A stretch of 64,000 nucleotides of DNA from Lewinella sp. IMCC34183 (GTDB taxonomy: Bacteria; Bacteroidota; Bacteroidia; Chitinophagales; Saprospiraceae): contig NZ_QMEM01000003.1 in NCBI RefSeq assembly GCF_003390915.1, forward strand, positions 434,001-498,000, given 5' to 3'. Below the pieces are notes generated by a model. The model was not told the origin of the DNA and did not search any database. It worked only from the letters and a program-made list of their open reading frames with translations. Positions 32,323 through 41,973 of this stretch are shown here, piece after piece (position 1 is the stretch's first letter; the number at the start of each line of letters is the position of its first letter). The position numbers and the translations under genes are program-made.

Positions 32323-34752
32323 ATGCGCTGGATCGCCCCCGCCGTCGCCGCCGTCGCCCTCACCGGATGGCTCCTCCTGGCCAGTCTGGCCAATCCGTTC
32401 GGACTGCCCCTGCCGGCCCTCGGCCCCTTCTTCGACCCCGGCCACGGCTTCTGGCAGAATGCCGGCGAAGGCCCCCGCATAAAGCAGCTGAACTTCCACC
32501 TTGACCACCCCGTGGCCCGCGGCGAGATCCACTTCGACGACCGCGGCGTACCCCACATCATCGCCGGCAGCCTGGAGGCCGCCTGCTTCCTGCAGGGCTA
32601 CGTCAACGCCTACGACCGCATCTGGCAGATGGACATCAGTACCCGCTCCACCGAGGGGGCGCTGGCGCAGGTGCTAGGGGAATCCATGGCCGCGCGCGAC
32701 CGGGCCCAGATCCGCAGGGGCTTCCGGGAAATGGCCCGCCGTACGGTGGATACCATGCGGCAGGATTTTCCGGCCGATTACGCCGCCGTGCAGGCCTATT
32801 CCGACGGCGTCAACGCCTACCTTGACCAGCTCGATCCCGACGACTATCCCCTGGAGTACAAACTGCTCGGCCACCGGCCCCTGCGCTGGTCTCCCTACCG
32901 GACGGCCCTGCTCCTGAAGGGCATGTCCGCCGGCCTGAGCGGACGCTACGCCGACGCGGAAGCCACCCGCACCCGCGATTGGCTGGGGCCGGCGGAGTTC
33001 AACAACCTCTTTCCCGAGCGCTTCCCCGAGTCCAGTCCGGTCGTACCGGAGACGCGACCGGCCGACCAGGTCAGTGCCTTCTCCTTCTTCCCAAACCTGA
33101 CCCGCCCTTCCGCTCCGCCGGAGAACGCGGCACCCGCGTCCCCGCAGGATGCGTACCGGTATTTCCCGCCCGACCCGGATAACGGCAGCAACAACTGGGC
33201 CGTGGCGGGCAGCCGCTCGAATACCCGCAAACCCATCCTGGCCAGTGACCCTCACCTCTCCCTCACCTACCCCAGCGTATGGTACGAGGCACAGATCACC
33301 TTTCCGGGCTGCAACGCCCGCGGCGTGGGCCTCGTGGGCGCGCCCGGACTCATGATGGGCTTCAATGACTACGTAGCCTGGGGGGAGACCAACGTCGGCC
33401 ACGACGTGACCGACTGGTACCGGATCGACTGGACGGACGAAAGCCGCGACGCCTACCGCCTCGACGGCGCAGAAACCCCCACCCGCTGGGTGAACGATAC
33501 CCTGCGGGTGAAGGGAGAACCGGACGAGATCGTACGCACCCCCTGGACCGTCTTCGGCCCCGTACCCGAAACCGAGGGGCCCTACGCCGAGATGGCCATG
33601 CGGTGGCTGGCCCAGGACGAGCCCGGCAAGGAAGTGCGCCCGCACACTACCGTCATGACCTTCCTGAAGCTGATGCAGTCGCGCAACTACGGCGACTACG
33701 TCGAGGCCCTGCGGGGCTACGTAGACCCGGCACAGAACTTCATCTTCGCGGCGCGCGACGGAGCTATCGCTATCCGGCCTAATGGATTCTTCCCGCTGCG
33801 GGAGCCCGAGGAGGGACGCTTCATCCGGGAGGGCGACAGCCTGAAGAACGCCTGGAGCGGTACCATCCCCTTCGAGGAACGGCCGGTAGCGTACCGGCCC
33901 GGCCGCGGTTTCGTGAGCTCGGCCAATCAGGTGACCACGGGGCCGGACTACCCCTATTACTACCTGGGCTTCTTCGACGAGTACCGGGGCCGCTACATCA
34001 ACCGGGTGCTCGAAGAGCAGCCGACGATGAACCAGCGGCGGATGAAGGAACTCCAGCTCGACAGCTACTCCCTGCTGGCCGAGGAAATGGTACCCTACCT
34101 GCTGGCGCGCGTCAACCGGTCGACACTTACCGGTGAGGGACGGCAGCTATTGCGGGTGCTTTCCGAGTGGGACTACCGCTACGAGGGCGACAGTCGCGCT
34201 CCTGCCCTCTTCGACGACTGGAGTCGGCGGGTGTACGACCTGACCTTTGACGAATTGCCCCGGGACAGTCAGCTGCTCCGCCCCGAACTGTGGAAATTCA
34301 ATGCTCTACTGCGGGACGACCCCGAGAACATCATATTCGACATCGACTCCACGACGGACGTGCGGGAGACGGCGGCCATCCTGACGCAGCGTGCCTTCGA
34401 CGAGATCTTGGACGAGCTGGAGGGCACTCAGCCAGAAACCTGGGCCGGGCGCCGCAACGCCCGCATAGAGCACCTCGCCAAGATCCCCGGATTCGGCTCG
34501 CCGCTGATCACTACCGGTGGTGCGCGCAGCGTGCCGCGGGTGGTGAGCAACGAATTCGGCGCCAGCTGGCGCATGGTCATCGAGCTCGGCGAGAATCCCC
34601 GGGGTTGGGGTGCCCTGCCCGGCGGTGCGTCCGGCAACCCCGGCAGCGAGTTCTACGACGACGGCTTCGAGGAGTGGGCCGAGGGCCGCTACCACGAACT
34701 CACCCGCTGGAGCCGGCCGGTGGAGCCCATTGGCAGCTGGATCTTTGAATAA
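32323..34752 (+). CDS. Penicillin acylase family (Ntn hydrolase) protein
   Basis: 809 residues with an N-terminal hydrophobic helix acting as signal or anchor. The precursor is expected to cut itself before Ser289 in NGSNNWAVAGSRS, leaving a new N-terminal nucleophile. Substrate-pocket regions such as SDPHLSLTYPSVWYEAQI and WGETNVGHDVTDWY follow. Relatives hydrolyse amides such as penicillins, cephalosporins or acyl-homoserine lactones; the true substrate here is unknown. Periplasmic. The small membrane protein gene starts 6 bases after its stop, so they are likely co-transcribed. Confidence 0.9.
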   Translation: MRWIAPAVAAVALTGWLLLASLANPFGLPLPALGPFFDPGHGFWQNAGEGPRIKQLNFHLDHPVARGEIHFDDRGVPHIIAGSLEAACFLQGYVNAYDRIWQMDISTRSTEGALAQVLGESMAARDRAQIRRGFREMARRTVDTMRQDFPADYAAVQAYSDGVNAYLDQLDPDDYPLEYKLLGHRPLRWSPYRTALLLKGMSAGLSGRYADAEATRTRDWLGPAEFNNLFPERFPESSPVVPETRPADQVSAFSFFPNLTRPSAPPENAAPASPQDAYRYFPPDPDNGSNNWAVAGSRSNTRKPILASDPHLSLTYPSVWYEAQITFPGCNARGVGLVGAPGLMMGFNDYVAWGETNVGHDVTDWYRIDWTDESRDAYRLDGAETPTRWVNDTLRVKGEPDEIVRTPWTVFGPVPETEGPYAEMAMRWLAQDEPGKEVRPHTTVMTFLKLMQSRNYGDYVEALRGYVDPAQNFIFAARDGAIAIRPNGFFPLREPEEGRFIREGDSLKNAWSGTIPFEERPVAYRPGRGFVSSANQVTTGPDYPYYYLGFFDEYRGRYINRVLEEQPTMNQRRMKELQLDSYSLLAEEMVPYLLARVNRSTLTGEGRQLLRVLSEWDYRYEGDSRAPALFDDWSRRVYDLTFDELPRDSQLLRPELWKFNALLRDDPENIIFDIDSTTDVRETAAILTQRAFDEILDELEGTQPETWAGRRNARIEHLAKIPGFGSPLITTGGARSVPRVVSNEFGASWRMVIELGENPRGWGALPGGASGNPGSEFYDDGFEEWAEGRYHELTRWSRPVEPIGSWIFE

Positions 34753-34758
34753 TAACCT

Positions 34759-35118
34759 ATGTATCGCTTATTTCTCTTGCTTCTGGTACTGCTGATCTGC
34801 CTGGCAACCCTCGCACTGGGAGGTCCCTGGTGGGTGCCGGCGGTAGGCGCACTGGTCTGTGCCGGGCTGCTACCGGTGTGGCGGCGGGCGGGCTTCTACT
34901 TTCCTTTCCTGGCGGCGGTGATGGTGTGGGGCTGCTACGCCGGCTACCTGCACCTGATGTCGGAGGGGCGCCTCGGCGACCGGCTGGCGGTGACCTTCGG
35001 GGTTCCGACGGGCTGGGTACTGGTGGTCCTCACGGCACTCTTCGGGGGCATCACGGCGGGGCTGGGCGGGCTGTTCGGCTCGTCGCTACGCATCGCATTG
35101 CAGGGGGGTAAGCGGTAA
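34759..35118 (+). CDS. Small multi-span membrane protein
   Basis: 119 residues with about four hydrophobic helices and a basic C-terminus (RIALQGGKR). No family recognised. It follows the penicillin acylase gene after 6 bases, so co-expression is likely, but no functional link can be shown. Confidence 0.7.
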   Translation: MYRLFLLLLVLLICLATLALGGPWWVPAVGALVCAGLLPVWRRAGFYFPFLAAVMVWGCYAGYLHLMSEGRLGDRLAVTFGVPTGWVLVVLTALFGGITAGLGGLFGSSLRIALQGGKR

Positions 35119-35236
35119 TTTTGTTTCTTTGGTGGCATTCACCGCGGATCACGCAGCTTGTACTCGCGGATTTTTCACGGAACCGTACCTCCGGCCCGCG
35201 GCTGACGGTAGCGACACTAACCTTAACCAAACCTGA

Positions 35237-37069
35237 ATGGATACTACGACCGTAAGGCACCCGGAAGACGGGGGCAGCATCTTTGGCCACCGGCCCGGAC
35301 TTTTCGTGCTCTTCTTCACCGAGATGTGGGAGCGCTTCAGTTACTACGGGATGCGGGTGCTGCTGGTCGTCTTCCTGGTCGACGTTGCCTTCGGCGATAC
35401 GCCCTGGGAGCGGGCCGACGCCCTGGCGCTGTACGGCATCTACACCGGACTGGTCTACTTCACCCCCATGATCGGCGGCATCCTGGCCGACCGGCTCCTC
35501 GGCTACCGCAAGGCGGTGGTGCTGGGCGCCTTCATCATGACGCTGGGCCACGCGGCCATGGCCTTCGAGACCTCCGGCCTGTTCTATACCGGCCTGGCCC
35601 TGCTGATCATCGGCAACGGCCTATTCAAACCCAACATCAGCTCCATCGTGGGGCAGCTGTACGATAAGGACACCGAACGCAAGGACGGGGCCTACACCAT
35701 CTTCTACATGGGCATCAACGCGGGGGCCTTCCTGGGCATCCTGCTGTGCAGCTACTACGGCGAAAACCCCAACTACGGCTACGGCTACGGTTTCGGCCTG
35801 GCGGGCATCTTCATGCTGATCGGGCTGATCCAGTTCTGGTTCGCCCAGGACATCTTCGGCGACATCGGGCTCTCGCCCCGGCAGACGCGCGAACTGGAGG
35901 CCAGCAAATCTGACGTCACCGAGTCCCGCGCCGTGGAGCCGGAAGGCTTCACCGTCGACGCCTCCCTGGCACCGGTCGATGCGGAAGAGGACTTCACCCC
36001 CTCCGTGGGCGGCGACGACGACGGGCAGCGCGCCCTGATCTGGGGCGGCATCGGCTTCGCCGTGGCGGCCGTCTTTTACTTCCTCATCGCCACCTTCGCC
36101 GAGCCGCAGGCCAACGCCCTGCAGACCTTCAGCCGGGAGTTCATGCCACCCATCATCCTGGGCGCCGTGGTCGGCTTCGTGGGCTGGATCGTGGCGGACA
36201 AGTCGCTGAAGAAGGTAGAGCGCGACCGGGTGTGGTCGATCATCGTTTTCAGTTTCTTCATCATCTTCTTCTGGTGGGCCTTCGAGCAGGCGGGCGGTTC
36301 CATGACCATCTTCGCCCTCGACTACACCGAGCGCAACCTGACGGGTGAGGGAGCCACCTACTTCCGCATCGCGAATACGGCCATCACGGTCATTCCGGTG
36401 GTGGTACTGACCTGGGTACTGTTCAAGCTCTTCAGCATCACCTTCAAGAACTACAGCCTGTCGAATATCGTGCTCGGCCTGGCCTTCGTCATCATCTGGA
36501 TCCTGATCGGCAACATGCTCTACGAGCAGTTCACTGAGGCCGCTCCGGAGGTACCCGCCGGCTGGTTCCAGATCTTCAACAGCCTGTTCATCATCTGCTT
36601 CGCGCCGGCCTTCGCCAAGCTGTGGGAGCGCAAGATCTCCTTCCTGCGGCGCGGCCCGATCAAGTTTGCCCTCGGCCTCACGCTGCTGGGGCTTGGCTTC
36701 GCGATCCTGGCCATCGGCTCGCTGAGCATTCCCGACGGGGCCAAGACGGCCAGCGTGAGCATGTTCTGGCTCATCGCCGCCTACCTCTTCCATACGCTGG
36801 GCGAGCTGTGCATCTCGCCGGTGGGCCTGAGCTACGTGTCCAAGCTGGCGCCGGTGCGCCTGGTGGGACTGATGTTCGGGGTCTTCTTCGTGGCCAACTT
36901 CATCGCCAACTTCGCCGCCGGCCTCACCGGCTCCTACATCGACGAGATCGCCGAGGCGGTAGGCCTGAGCGGCTTCTTCGGCATCTTCGCCGCGGTGCCG
37001 ATCACCGCCGCGCTGATCTTTATTGCCATCTCCGGGTGGATGAAAAAGATGATGCATGGCATTGAATGA
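35237..37069 (+). CDS. Proton-dependent peptide transporter (POT/PTR)
   Basis: 610 residues. The proton-coupling motif ExxERFxYYG appears as FFTEMWERFSYYGMR near residue 30, and the second family signature (GLFKPNISS) follows. About 12-14 hydrophobic helices, with a charged insert (about 215-260, TRELEASKSDVTESRA) in the middle, somewhat longer than in E. coli DtpA-type proteins. It imports di- and tripeptides with protons. The last 14 bases overlap the next gene, which suggests coupling. Confidence 0.9.
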   Translation: MDTTTVRHPEDGGSIFGHRPGLFVLFFTEMWERFSYYGMRVLLVVFLVDVAFGDTPWERADALALYGIYTGLVYFTPMIGGILADRLLGYRKAVVLGAFIMTLGHAAMAFETSGLFYTGLALLIIGNGLFKPNISSIVGQLYDKDTERKDGAYTIFYMGINAGAFLGILLCSYYGENPNYGYGYGFGLAGIFMLIGLIQFWFAQDIFGDIGLSPRQTRELEASKSDVTESRAVEPEGFTVDASLAPVDAEEDFTPSVGGDDDGQRALIWGGIGFAVAAVFYFLIATFAEPQANALQTFSREFMPPIILGAVVGFVGWIVADKSLKKVERDRVWSIIVFSFFIIFFWWAFEQAGGSMTIFALDYTERNLTGEGATYFRIANTAITVIPVVVLTWVLFKLFSITFKNYSLSNIVLGLAFVIIWILIGNMLYEQFTEAAPEVPAGWFQIFNSLFIICFAPAFAKLWERKISFLRRGPIKFALGLTLLGLGFAILAIGSLSIPDGAKTASVSMFWLIAAYLFHTLGELCISPVGLSYVSKLAPVRLVGLMFGVFFVANFIANFAAGLTGSYIDEIAEAVGLSGFFGIFAAVPITAALIFIAISGWMKKMMHGIE

Positions 37070-37490
37070 CGGCCGCTGGTTCCAGCGCCTGCAGACGATC
37101 TTCTACGGTTTGCTCATGGCGCAACTGCTGTTCGCCATCGTGGTGTGGTTCCTCATCCGGGGGCAGGCGCCGCGCTACTTTATGGACGGCGAGACCGACC
37201 TGCTGGTGGTGGCCGGTTACGCCGTCTGCATGGTGGGCGGGGCGTGGTTCATCGACAACTTCCGCAAGCGCACGGTGCGGCGGCAGCGCAACTTCCGGGA
37301 GCGGGCCGCGAGCAGCTACCGGGCCACGGTGTACGTACGCCTTGCGATCATCGAGAGCGCGACCTTACTGCTGACCGCTATCGCCCTGCTCACTTTCAAC
37401 TTCGAGCCGCTGGCCCTGGTGGTGCTGATGATGGGGGTGTTTTACTGGTTTAGGCCTACTGTTGAGGAGTTTGCTGAACGGTATACCTAG
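37056..37490 (+). CDS. Hypothetical membrane protein
   Basis: 144 residues with about four hydrophobic helices and a basic cytoplasmic loop (FRKRTVRRQRNFRERA) between helices 2 and 3. No family recognised. The ATG lies 14 bases inside the peptide transporter gene, so it is probably translated from the same message. Confidence 0.75.
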   Translation: MALNDGRWFQRLQTIFYGLLMAQLLFAIVVWFLIRGQAPRYFMDGETDLLVVAGYAVCMVGGAWFIDNFRKRTVRRQRNFRERAASSYRATVYVRLAIIESATLLLTAIALLTFNFEPLALVVLMMGVFYWFRPTVEEFAERYT

Positions 37491-37856
37491 TACGCTGGTA
37501 CTACTGTAAAGCCTTTGGCCCTGAATTAAAGCAGTTTTTCATCGCTTCAACCGCTCTTTGCTGTCTGCTTTTTCTGCGGGTGCGCTGGTGCGGGGGGCGT
37601 TGGTTTGCGGCGGTTGGGGCAGGCTTCTGAATTTGATCACTACCCTGTTTGCGGTTGCTTTCTACGTAGCGAACGCGCGGCAAGACTGGTACGAGATATG
37701 CACTGACCCGGTCTACCATCCGGCTGTGCCGTTCCGGGCCCACTTTCTCTCCAATGTCGGCAACTTCGTCGGCACGAAGCTGCCACGGATACGGGCAGCC
37801 CCATAGGTCGACCTACGGCCACCCTGACGAACCTCCGAACTTAGACTTCACCGGTG
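37491..37856. other. Intergenic stretch without a convincing gene
   Basis: 366 bases between convergent genes. Frames of about 80 codons exist on both strands (37558-37806 plus, 37501-37743 minus) but neither shows a domain, signal peptide or codon pattern like neighbouring genes. Confidence 0.4.
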
Positions 37857-40733
37857 CTACCGCTTCTTGACGGTGCCCACCCGGGTGCTCTCCGGTGGCC
37901 CCAGGTAGCTGGGCTTCAGGCCGCCGGCGTCGATCACGAATTGCTGGAATACCAGGCCCGGATCCACCATCCACACCTTGAGCGTATGCTGACCGGCGGC
38001 GAGGTGGCCGTGGTCGGAATCCTTGATGCGGATATGGTCGGTGACCGAATTATTCCACCAGTCGGGATATTCCCAGTCGGGCTTCTCGTCGCCGGCGTTG
38101 ATGTTGATGATCTGAGGAGACGCGTCGTCAATGGCGACGGCGTACTTCAGCCCCTCGTTCTTCTTGTAGTTGAGGGTCGGCGAGAGGTATGTTTCCAGCC
38201 GCACCGTCGCCGTATCCAGCAGGGTGAAGGTGTACTCCAGCAGGGGCGCGCCGGGGCCTGGCTCCTGCCGTGGGGCATCTGCGGGCTCCACCGTGACGGA
38301 GGATGCCGTGCGTCCCAGGTTGGGAACTACCGTCCAGTGGGCCTCCGCGGCGTCGCGGTGGCTACTGAAGTCGGCGGCTCCGATCGCTACCACTCCGTTA
38401 TTCTCGATAAAGCCGGCCGCTTCCGGCATATCCCGTCGCAGGGGTACCGCGATAGTGAAGTCCTGCCCGGCACCGGTTACCGTGATTTCTCCGGAGGTGA
38501 CGCCTTCCGGTACCCGTGGCCAGTCGATGCTTACCGTGACGGTTCCCTCGTAGGTTATGCTGCCGCCCTCACCAGAGAGCTGGATCCAGTCGTCGCTGGT
38601 TTGCAGGCGGTAATCCAGAGGAGTTTGCCCGCGGTTGAATATCTCCAGTCGGTACTGCTGGTCGTTGAGCGGGTCGAAGGGTGCGAAGGTGCGGCTGAAC
38701 AGTCCCCCCGGCGACCAGCGGGAACCCGGCCCGTTCTCGACCACGTAGCCGAGGGCCGCGCCCTGTGGCACCTTGATGTAGGTGACGGCGGGCATTTGCT
38801 CCACCATGGGTTCGCTCCAGGTGGTATACCCGATGTGCTTCTGGTCCATGAAGTGATCCCATTTACCACCGGAGAGGGTGTCGTGGTAGTAGCGGATCAG
38901 TTCGGAGTCTTTGGCAAACTTCTCCCGGGCCAGGTCCGCGTAGTGGTTGGCGGATGCGCGGCCCTGCCGCGCATAGCGGGCGTTTTTGGCCGCCGCGATA
39001 TACATCTCGTTCAGGTTCTGAGAGATCAGGATCGGGAAATGCACCAGTTGGTAGTACGCATCGCGGGACGCTTCGGGAAGTTTGGCGTAGACCGCGCTGC
39101 TGCGGTCGGCCAGCGACTGGTATTCTTCCAACACGCGGTCGGCTTCGCGGTAGTTATCGAGACTGTAGGTGTCCGGCTTCAGCATTTCCGGGGTGCGCCG
39201 CGCACTGTACTTGGTGGTCAGGGCGAGGATATTGGCGATCTCTTCGGCCTGCCGGTCACCGAACTGGCGGGCGGCCCATTGGGTGTAGTAGTTGGGCAGG
39301 TCGGCGGCTTCCAGGGTGGCGTCGTAGGCAAAGTCGAGGAAGAAGCTGATGGGCAGCTCCATGGGCTTGAGGTCACCGACGTTGACGATCCAGAGGTCCT
39401 CGACGCCCCATTCGTAGGAGAGGTTCATCTGCTCCCACACCCGCTCGATCTGGGTGACATTGAGGAAGCGGTAGGAGACGGGCCCGCCCACGAAGTCAAA
39501 GTGGTAGTACATGCCGTAGCCGCCGGCGTGATCGAGGTCCTCCTTCTTCGGCAGGATGCGGACGTTGCCCCAGTTGTCGTCGCAGAAGAGCACCAGGATG
39601 TCGTCGTCGACCCGCATGCCCTTGTCGTAGTAGTCCTGCACCTCTTTGTACAGGGCCCACACCTGCGGCGTTTCCGCGGCGGGCCGGCCGGTCACGTCGG
39701 CGATGATCTCGCGCTGGTCGGCAATAATGTCCTTGAGCAGTTTGACCGCCGTGCCTTCGCCCATGGCCTCGTCGCCGTCACCCCGCATACCGAGCGCCAC
39801 GACGCTCTCGTAGTCACCCATCCGCTCAATGCCGCCCCGCCAGAATTCCCGCAGCTTGGGGGCGTTGGTTTCGTAGTTCCAGACGCCGCCGTCGTAGCGG
39901 CTCCACTCCTCGTGGTAGCGCATCATCGGCTCGTGGTGGGTGGTCGATATCACGATGCCATAGTCGTCGGCTACCTGCAGGTTCTCCGGGTCGTCGGTGG
40001 CGAATACGCGCGGGCGCCACATCGCCGGCCACAGGTAGTTGGCCTTGCTGCGCAGCAGCAGCTCGAACACCTTCTCGTAAAATTCGTGGTTGAAGGAGCC
40101 GAAGGTTTCGTCCACCCAGCCGGTCAGGGCGGGGGCCTCGTCGTTGAGGAAGATGCCCCGGTACTTGACGGAGGGGGCCGCCGATACGTAGCGATCCCGG
40201 CTTACGTACAGCTGCTCGTGTTGCTGTACCGGGGCGTCGGCCCAGTAGTACCAGGGGGAGACGCCCATCTTCTCGGAGAGCGAAAGTGCCCCGTAGGCTG
40301 CGCCCCGCTTGTCACTGCCGGCGATAACCAGGGCTTCCCGGATCCCGGGCAGCGGCCGCTTTACCGTCTGCACGACGTAGCGCTCCCAGCCACCGCGGAT
40401 CTCATCGACGTCAAGCTTCCCGGAAGAGACCAGTTTATCGATGAACTCGCTCTTACCGACGGTGCCAATGATGACCACCCGGTCACTCGATACGTCACCG
40501 GCCGCGACGGCCACCTCCGGTCGCTTCCCGGTTACCCGCTCCACATCATCGGCGAGGAAACCGGCGGTCAGTTCCATCAGTTTTTCGTCCTCCGCGTCGT
40601 AAAGGATGGGCGTGGCGGCGGTACCGTCGACCAGGATAAATTCTTGCTTGCGGTCTACCGACCGGTCCATGACCTCAACCTGGCCAAGCAACAGCAGGGG
40701 GCAAAGCAGGAAGAGAAGGGATAGCGTTTTCAT
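37857..40733 (-). CDS. Glycoside hydrolase family 115 (xylan alpha-glucuronidase type)
   Basis: 958 residues with a signal peptide (MKTLSLLFLLCPLLLLGQ). The GH115 core includes VSPWYYWADAPV, YRGIFLNDEAPALTGW, LRSKANYLWPAMWRPRVF and the region GDGDEAMGE. The C-terminal third is a beta-rich GH115_C-type domain. Known members release 4-O-methylglucuronic acid from xylan; that is the likely but unproven activity. Exported. An operator-like palindrome lies 20 bases upstream of the start, suggesting sugar-responsive control. Confidence 0.9.
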   Translation of the reverse strand: MKTLSLLFLLCPLLLLGQVEVMDRSVDRKQEFILVDGTAATPILYDAEDEKLMELTAGFLADDVERVTGKRPEVAVAAGDVSSDRVVIIGTVGKSEFIDKLVSSGKLDVDEIRGGWERYVVQTVKRPLPGIREALVIAGSDKRGAAYGALSLSEKMGVSPWYYWADAPVQQHEQLYVSRDRYVSAAPSVKYRGIFLNDEAPALTGWVDETFGSFNHEFYEKVFELLLRSKANYLWPAMWRPRVFATDDPENLQVADDYGIVISTTHHEPMMRYHEEWSRYDGGVWNYETNAPKLREFWRGGIERMGDYESVVALGMRGDGDEAMGEGTAVKLLKDIIADQREIIADVTGRPAAETPQVWALYKEVQDYYDKGMRVDDDILVLFCDDNWGNVRILPKKEDLDHAGGYGMYYHFDFVGGPVSYRFLNVTQIERVWEQMNLSYEWGVEDLWIVNVGDLKPMELPISFFLDFAYDATLEAADLPNYYTQWAARQFGDRQAEEIANILALTTKYSARRTPEMLKPDTYSLDNYREADRVLEEYQSLADRSSAVYAKLPEASRDAYYQLVHFPILISQNLNEMYIAAAKNARYARQGRASANHYADLAREKFAKDSELIRYYHDTLSGGKWDHFMDQKHIGYTTWSEPMVEQMPAVTYIKVPQGAALGYVVENGPGSRWSPGGLFSRTFAPFDPLNDQQYRLEIFNRGQTPLDYRLQTSDDWIQLSGEGGSITYEGTVTVSIDWPRVPEGVTSGEITVTGAGQDFTIAVPLRRDMPEAAGFIENNGVVAIGAADFSSHRDAAEAHWTVVPNLGRTASSVTVEPADAPRQEPGPGAPLLEYTFTLLDTATVRLETYLSPTLNYKKNEGLKYAVAIDDASPQIININAGDEKPDWEYPDWWNNSVTDHIRIKDSDHGHLAAGQHTLKVWMVDPGLVFQQFVIDAGGLKPSYLGPPESTRVGTVKKR

Positions 40734-40752
40734 CGGAAGCTAGGTTAAATGG

Positions 40753-40766
40753 CACAATCGATTGTG
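40753..40766. promoter_or_regulatory. LacI-type operator upstream of the GH115 gene
   Basis: CACAATCGATTGTG is a perfect 14-base palindrome with a central CG, as in binding sites of LacI/GalR-family regulators. It sits 20 bases before the GH115 start codon, where bound protein could block transcription. No such regulator gene is in the window. Confidence 0.5.
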
Positions 40767-41068
40767 TAATATACGGTGTTGTCGTTTGGGGTAAGTGTGG
40801 GTTGTCGGGTCAGTCCGAATACGGTGAGGCTGCGCCCATTGCGGGATGACTGAACCGCGCCACAACTCCGGGATCGGATGCGGCGCTGCTCCAGCAGTGC
40901 ATTTCAGTACATACCTTGGATTGCTGGTTATTTAACCTTACCGCCGTCCTACAACCGGCTACGGACCAGCTTAGCTGTTACTCTGCCCAGTAACGCGGCT
41001 GGATCAGACGCAGGAACAACCGGTGGCTGTGCGCGCTCTTTCACTTGCTGAGTCGGGAATGCGGGACA
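40767..41068. other. Intergenic stretch without a gene
   Basis: About 300 bases between two minus-strand genes. A short imperfect inverted repeat is visible (CCCATTGCGGGATG region), but no open frame or RNA could be supported. Confidence 0.35.
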
Positions 41069-41443
41069 TTATTTTCTCCGTACTTTTTCATTTACGTATC
41101 TCCGGTAAACCTTCCACTTCGCATAGAGAGCCAGTAAGACTATTGCGGTATAAAGTAAGTTTTTATTTGCCCCTTCGATAGCTTCCGCCCACATAAAAAG
41201 TGCACTCCCTGCTACGTATCGTATTTCGACCCGGTCACCGATACTGAGGCGGTTAACCGTTCGGTCACTTCCCACGAAGCGTCCGTCCCGCTGACCGTCG
41301 ATTCTGTCTACGTAGAAAACCACTACATCGTGGTGATCGATGGCAATGACCCGCCCCTGTGTAATTTTCCCTCTGTAGTACTTCACCACCTGGGATCCAA
41401 AGATCGCAACTACTGGTGTTGAGAAGGCGAGCATCAGCAACAC
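41069..41443 (-). CDS. DUF3592-like membrane protein
   Basis: 124 residues with a hydrophobic N-terminus, a central beta-rich part (GRVIAIDHHDVVVFYVDRID, then IGDRVEIRYVAGS) and one C-terminal helix (LLYTAIVLLALYAKW). The pattern helix, beta domain with GD.VEV.Y, helix matches DUF3592. Function unknown. Lower GC than the surrounding core genes. The start is uncertain; ATG at 41443 has no clear ribosome binding site. Confidence 0.55.
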   Translation of the reverse strand: MLLMLAFSTPVVAIFGSQVVKYYRGKITQGRVIAIDHHDVVVFYVDRIDGQRDGRFVGSDRTVNRLSIGDRVEIRYVAGSALFMWAEAIEGANKNLLYTAIVLLALYAKWKVYRRYVNEKVRRK

Positions 41444-41966
41444 TGCCTATATATCAGTAGTGATTGATGTTTTCGCCTTCATTATCTCAGTGTAGCGATC
41501 TAGGTTGCAAACGTACTAGCCTGATCAATCGGGTGATAGGGTAAGTACCGCGGCGGCACGTGCTCCGGTTTCCGGTCACCAGCTACACAAGCGTAGGGGC
41601 GGTGGTAGTGGTAGGTTGGCCCGCTGTATTTCTTGACCATACTGTTCAGTTGTTACGAGAACAATAGTAGCCTTGCTTCCCCTTGCAGTACTTGGGCGCT
41701 CATTTGACCAACTCCGATGATTGCGTTAGCTAGCTATCGCACCAAATGGCAAACCCCGGCCCAGCGGAGTAGCCTCCCTCCCACCGACCAAAACCGGCTC
41801 GGTTGCTAATCGCCACGAACCCGCCTTCGACTAGAACGCAGAAGAGCCAAGCGGATCAACCGCAACCCCCTGCTGCGTTCAGAAAAACCGTGACCGTAAT
41901 GTCATTGTGAGGAAGCGCCTAATAGCTGCGCCCCATTCATCCCGCAACACTGCGGGATAGTATTTA
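41444..41966. other. Low-GC accessory stretch, largely non-coding
   Basis: About 520 bases with lower GC than average. It holds one possible 46-codon ORF (listed separately) and an inverted repeat at 41916-41973. Nothing else recognised. It looks like residue of past insertions next to the RHS remnant. Confidence 0.4.
41500..41640 (-). CDS. Possible 46-residue protein
   Basis: ATG at 41640 opens MVKKYSGPTYHYHRPYACVA and ends at a TAG at 41500-41502. It is rich in Tyr, His and Pro and has no signal peptide or known domain. Codon use is plausible, but no promoter or homologue was recognised. It may be a fragment of a larger lost gene. Confidence 0.25.
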   Translation of the reverse strand: MVKKYSGPTYHYHRPYACVAGDRKPEHVPPRYLPYHPIDQASTFAT

Positions 41967-41973
41967 TTAGGCG
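41916..41973. repeat. Nested inverted repeat at the end of the RHS remnant
   Basis: Outer arms CGCCTAATA (41916-41924) and TATTAGGCG (41965-41973) enclose an inner hairpin TCCCGCA-ACAC-TGCGGGA (41940-41957). The stop of the RHS-like frame lies inside the right outer arm. It could be a terminator or a recombination site. Confidence 0.6.

Noticed and set aside
37854-40724. A 956-codon plus-strand frame across the GH115 gene
   Set aside because: Antisense shadow of a gene whose protein has a signal peptide and GH115 motifs; no recognisable product on the plus strand.
41916-41973. Integron attC site
   Set aside because: The outer arms look superficially like attC ends, but the GTTRRRY core is absent and there is no integrase.
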